A stretch of 15,273 nucleotides of DNA from Archaeoglobaceae archaeon (GTDB lineage: Archaea > Halobacteriota > Archaeoglobi > Archaeoglobales > Archaeoglobaceae). The DNA is taken from positions 1 to 15,273 of the forward strand of contig JANXDJ010000030.1 of assembly GCA_025059545.1 (NCBI GenBank), read 5' to 3'. The translations under genes were made by a program, and so were the position numbers. Under the pieces are notes generated by a model that had not been told where the DNA came from, searched no databases, and saw nothing but the letters and a program-made list of their open reading frames with translations. This document shows, in pieces, positions 14,312-15,273 of this stretch (position 1 is the stretch's first letter; the number at the start of each line of letters is the position of its first letter).

Positions 14312-15193
14312 TTAGTCTTTCTTTAAATCTAAACCATATCGTTCTGCGTTGCGATCCGCTATTTTTTGAATTTCTGCAACGATTTCTTTACCTCTTGGAT
14401 CTGTAAAGAGATGTCGGAACCTTCTTTGAGCTTTCAAATACTCCTCAACCGGCTTTCGATCCTTTATCTTTTTAACTGTCTTGAGCTTTCCATTCTCAAA
14501 TTCAACGATTGGATAAAGTGCGGTTTCGATTGCAAGATTTCCAACCTTTATAACATCCTTGCCATCGATTCCCCATCCAGTGACGCAGGGGCAATGGATC
14601 TGGATATACTTAGCCCCTTCAATGCTTGCAGCTTTCTTCACTTTTCTTCTTATGTCCGCTGGTAGAACAGAGCTTGAAGTTGCAACATATGGAGAGCCAT
14701 GAGCAACAGCGATTGCAACCATGTCCTTCTTTCTACCCATCTTACCGAGAATTAACTTTCCTGCTGGCGTAGTTGTCGTTGCTTCTCCGAATGGGGTTAA
14801 TCCGCTTTGCTGATGTCCAGTGTTCTGATAAGCTTCGTTGTCAAGACATACATATATGACGTCGTGATTTCTGTCGAACATTCCATGGATTGTTAAACCA
14901 ATGTCCGCAGTTGCTCCATCTCCAGCCAAGACGACAACTTTACCTTCATCCTCTCTTCCCATAGCTTTGAGAGCTTCAGAAATTCCACATGCGACTGCTG
15001 CGGTGTTGTCAAAGAGTGAGTGGATGTAAGGCACTCCCCATGAATTCTTACCATACTGTGAGCTTATTATTTCAAGACATCCTGTGGAATTTGCAACAAA
15101 GCATTTGCCATCGAGAGCGTTGAGAACATTTCGAACCGCAATAGCCAATCCACAGCCCGGACATGAGCCATGTCCCTTGCCAAAAGGCTTCAT
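14312..15193 (-). CDS. porB: 2-oxoacid:ferredoxin oxidoreductase beta subunit, probably pyruvate synthase (PorB)
   Basis: This is the thiamine-diphosphate-binding subunit that interconverts pyruvate and CoA with acetyl-CoA, CO2 and reduced ferredoxin. The [4Fe-4S] cysteines match the enzyme family: Cys11 and Cys14 (SCPGCG), Cys39 exactly 25 residues after Cys14 (STGCLE), and Cys203 in CPCVTGWG. The diphosphate motif is GDGATADIG (91-99) through LDNEAYQNTG (117-126). Its length, 293 residues, is typical. ATG 15193 overlaps the porA stop (ATGA) and is preceded by GAGGTGA (15198-15204) four bases away. A 2-oxoisovalerate enzyme (VorB) is the main alternative, since beta subunits are similar across the family and the other subunits lie outside the window. 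Confidence 0.9.
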   Translation of the reverse strand: MKPFGKGHGSCPGCGLAIAVRNVLNALDGKCFVANSTGCLEIISSQYGKNSWGVPYIHSLFDNTAAVACGISEALKAMGREDEGKVVVLAGDGATADIGLTIHGMFDRNHDVIYVCLDNEAYQNTGHQQSGLTPFGEATTTTPAGKLILGKMGRKKDMVAIAVAHGSPYVATSSSVLPADIRRKVKKAASIEGAKYIQIHCPCVTGWGIDGKDVIKVGNLAIETALYPIVEFENGKLKTVKKIKDRKPVEEYLKAQRRFRHLFTDPRGKEIVAEIQKIADRNAERYGLDLKKD

Positions 15194-15273
15194 GGTATCA
15201 CCTCTTCAAAATCCTTTACACCCTTAAAACCGCTTTTCTCCTTACCCGCAATTGCATTCTTAATGAGATCCTC
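15190..15273 (-). CDS. porA: 2-oxoacid:ferredoxin oxidoreductase alpha subunit, C-terminal fragment (PorA, 5' part outside window)
   Basis: From the window edge a minus-strand frame runs 27 codons without interruption (EDLIKNAIAGKEK, ending DFEEVIP) to a TGA that overlaps the porB start as ATGA. The usual porA-porB order in archaea, the coupled overlap and the ribosome site for porB inside this frame make it the end of the alpha subunit gene. The fragment itself carries no diagnostic motif, so the name rests on context. Confidence 0.6.
   Translation of the reverse strand, partial: EDLIKNAIAGKEKSGFKGVKDFEEVIP

Noticed and set aside
1..15273. CRISPR arrays, insertion sequences, tRNA or rRNA genes, riboswitches
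   Set aside because: No spaced direct repeats, transposase motifs, cloverleaf-like segments or conserved rRNA stretches were seen on either strand; intergenic regions are all about 110 bases or shorter.

Overview
This window looks like a piece of an archaeal chromosome, most probably from an Archaeoglobales-type euryarchaeon (Archaeoglobus, Ferroglobus or Geoglobus lineage). Four kinds of evidence support this. The gene set includes an FwdF-like polyferredoxin, split CofG/CofH for coenzyme F420, archaeal GHMP-type pantoate kinase, an archaeal ThrRS with its own editing domain, a CTP-dependent riboflavin kinase fused to a winged helix, an AbrB-PhoU protein and a multisubunit 2-oxoacid:ferredoxin oxidoreductase. 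Many start codons lie about 25 bases behind an archaeal BRE/TATA box, which implies leaderless mRNAs. GGAGGTGA-type ribosome sites appear mainly inside operons. The DNA is AT-rich, with no insertion sequence, CRISPR array, rRNA or tRNA gene visible. The order-level assignment is inference from gene content and not a computed placement.

Layout. Bases 1-3577 (+) form a tightly overlapping run: the 3' part of a five-cluster polyferredoxin, bifunctional coaBC, pantoate kinase and a nitrilase-superfamily amidase. Together they cover two late/central steps of coenzyme A synthesis, plus an amidase of unknown substrate. A small DUF4870 membrane protein follows at 3621-3989 (+). It converges on a cysteine-rich DUF6125-like protein at 3999-4532 (-). 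aroE lies at 4643-5449 (+). The minus strand then carries cofG, cofH, thrS and a small EMC6-like membrane protein (9533 down to 5435). The AbrB-PhoU gene runs divergently from cofG (9644-10618, +). On the minus strand from 15273 down to 10615 are the tail of porA, porB, a PhlG/phloretin-hydrolase-like gene, an MFS transporter, and the ribK(rbkR)-ribB operon.

Functional themes are cofactor supply (CoA, F420, FMN), C1/2-oxoacid metabolism with ferredoxin, and aromatic amino acid synthesis. No intergenic stretch exceeds about 110 bases.

The most interesting signals are regulatory dyads centred on promoters. An 8+8 base inverted repeat sits at the start of the HTH-riboflavin kinase gene, which is a plausible RbkR autoregulatory operator. 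An 8+8 dyad lies over the TATA box of the neighbouring MFS transporter. An 8+8 dyad is centred on the cofG TATA box. A 6+6 dyad lies in front of aroE. Two protein-level oddities also stand out: RibB has glutamine where the metal-binding histidine of the GHTE motif is expected, and a PhlG-like C-C hydrolase is encoded in an apparently anaerobic archaeon.
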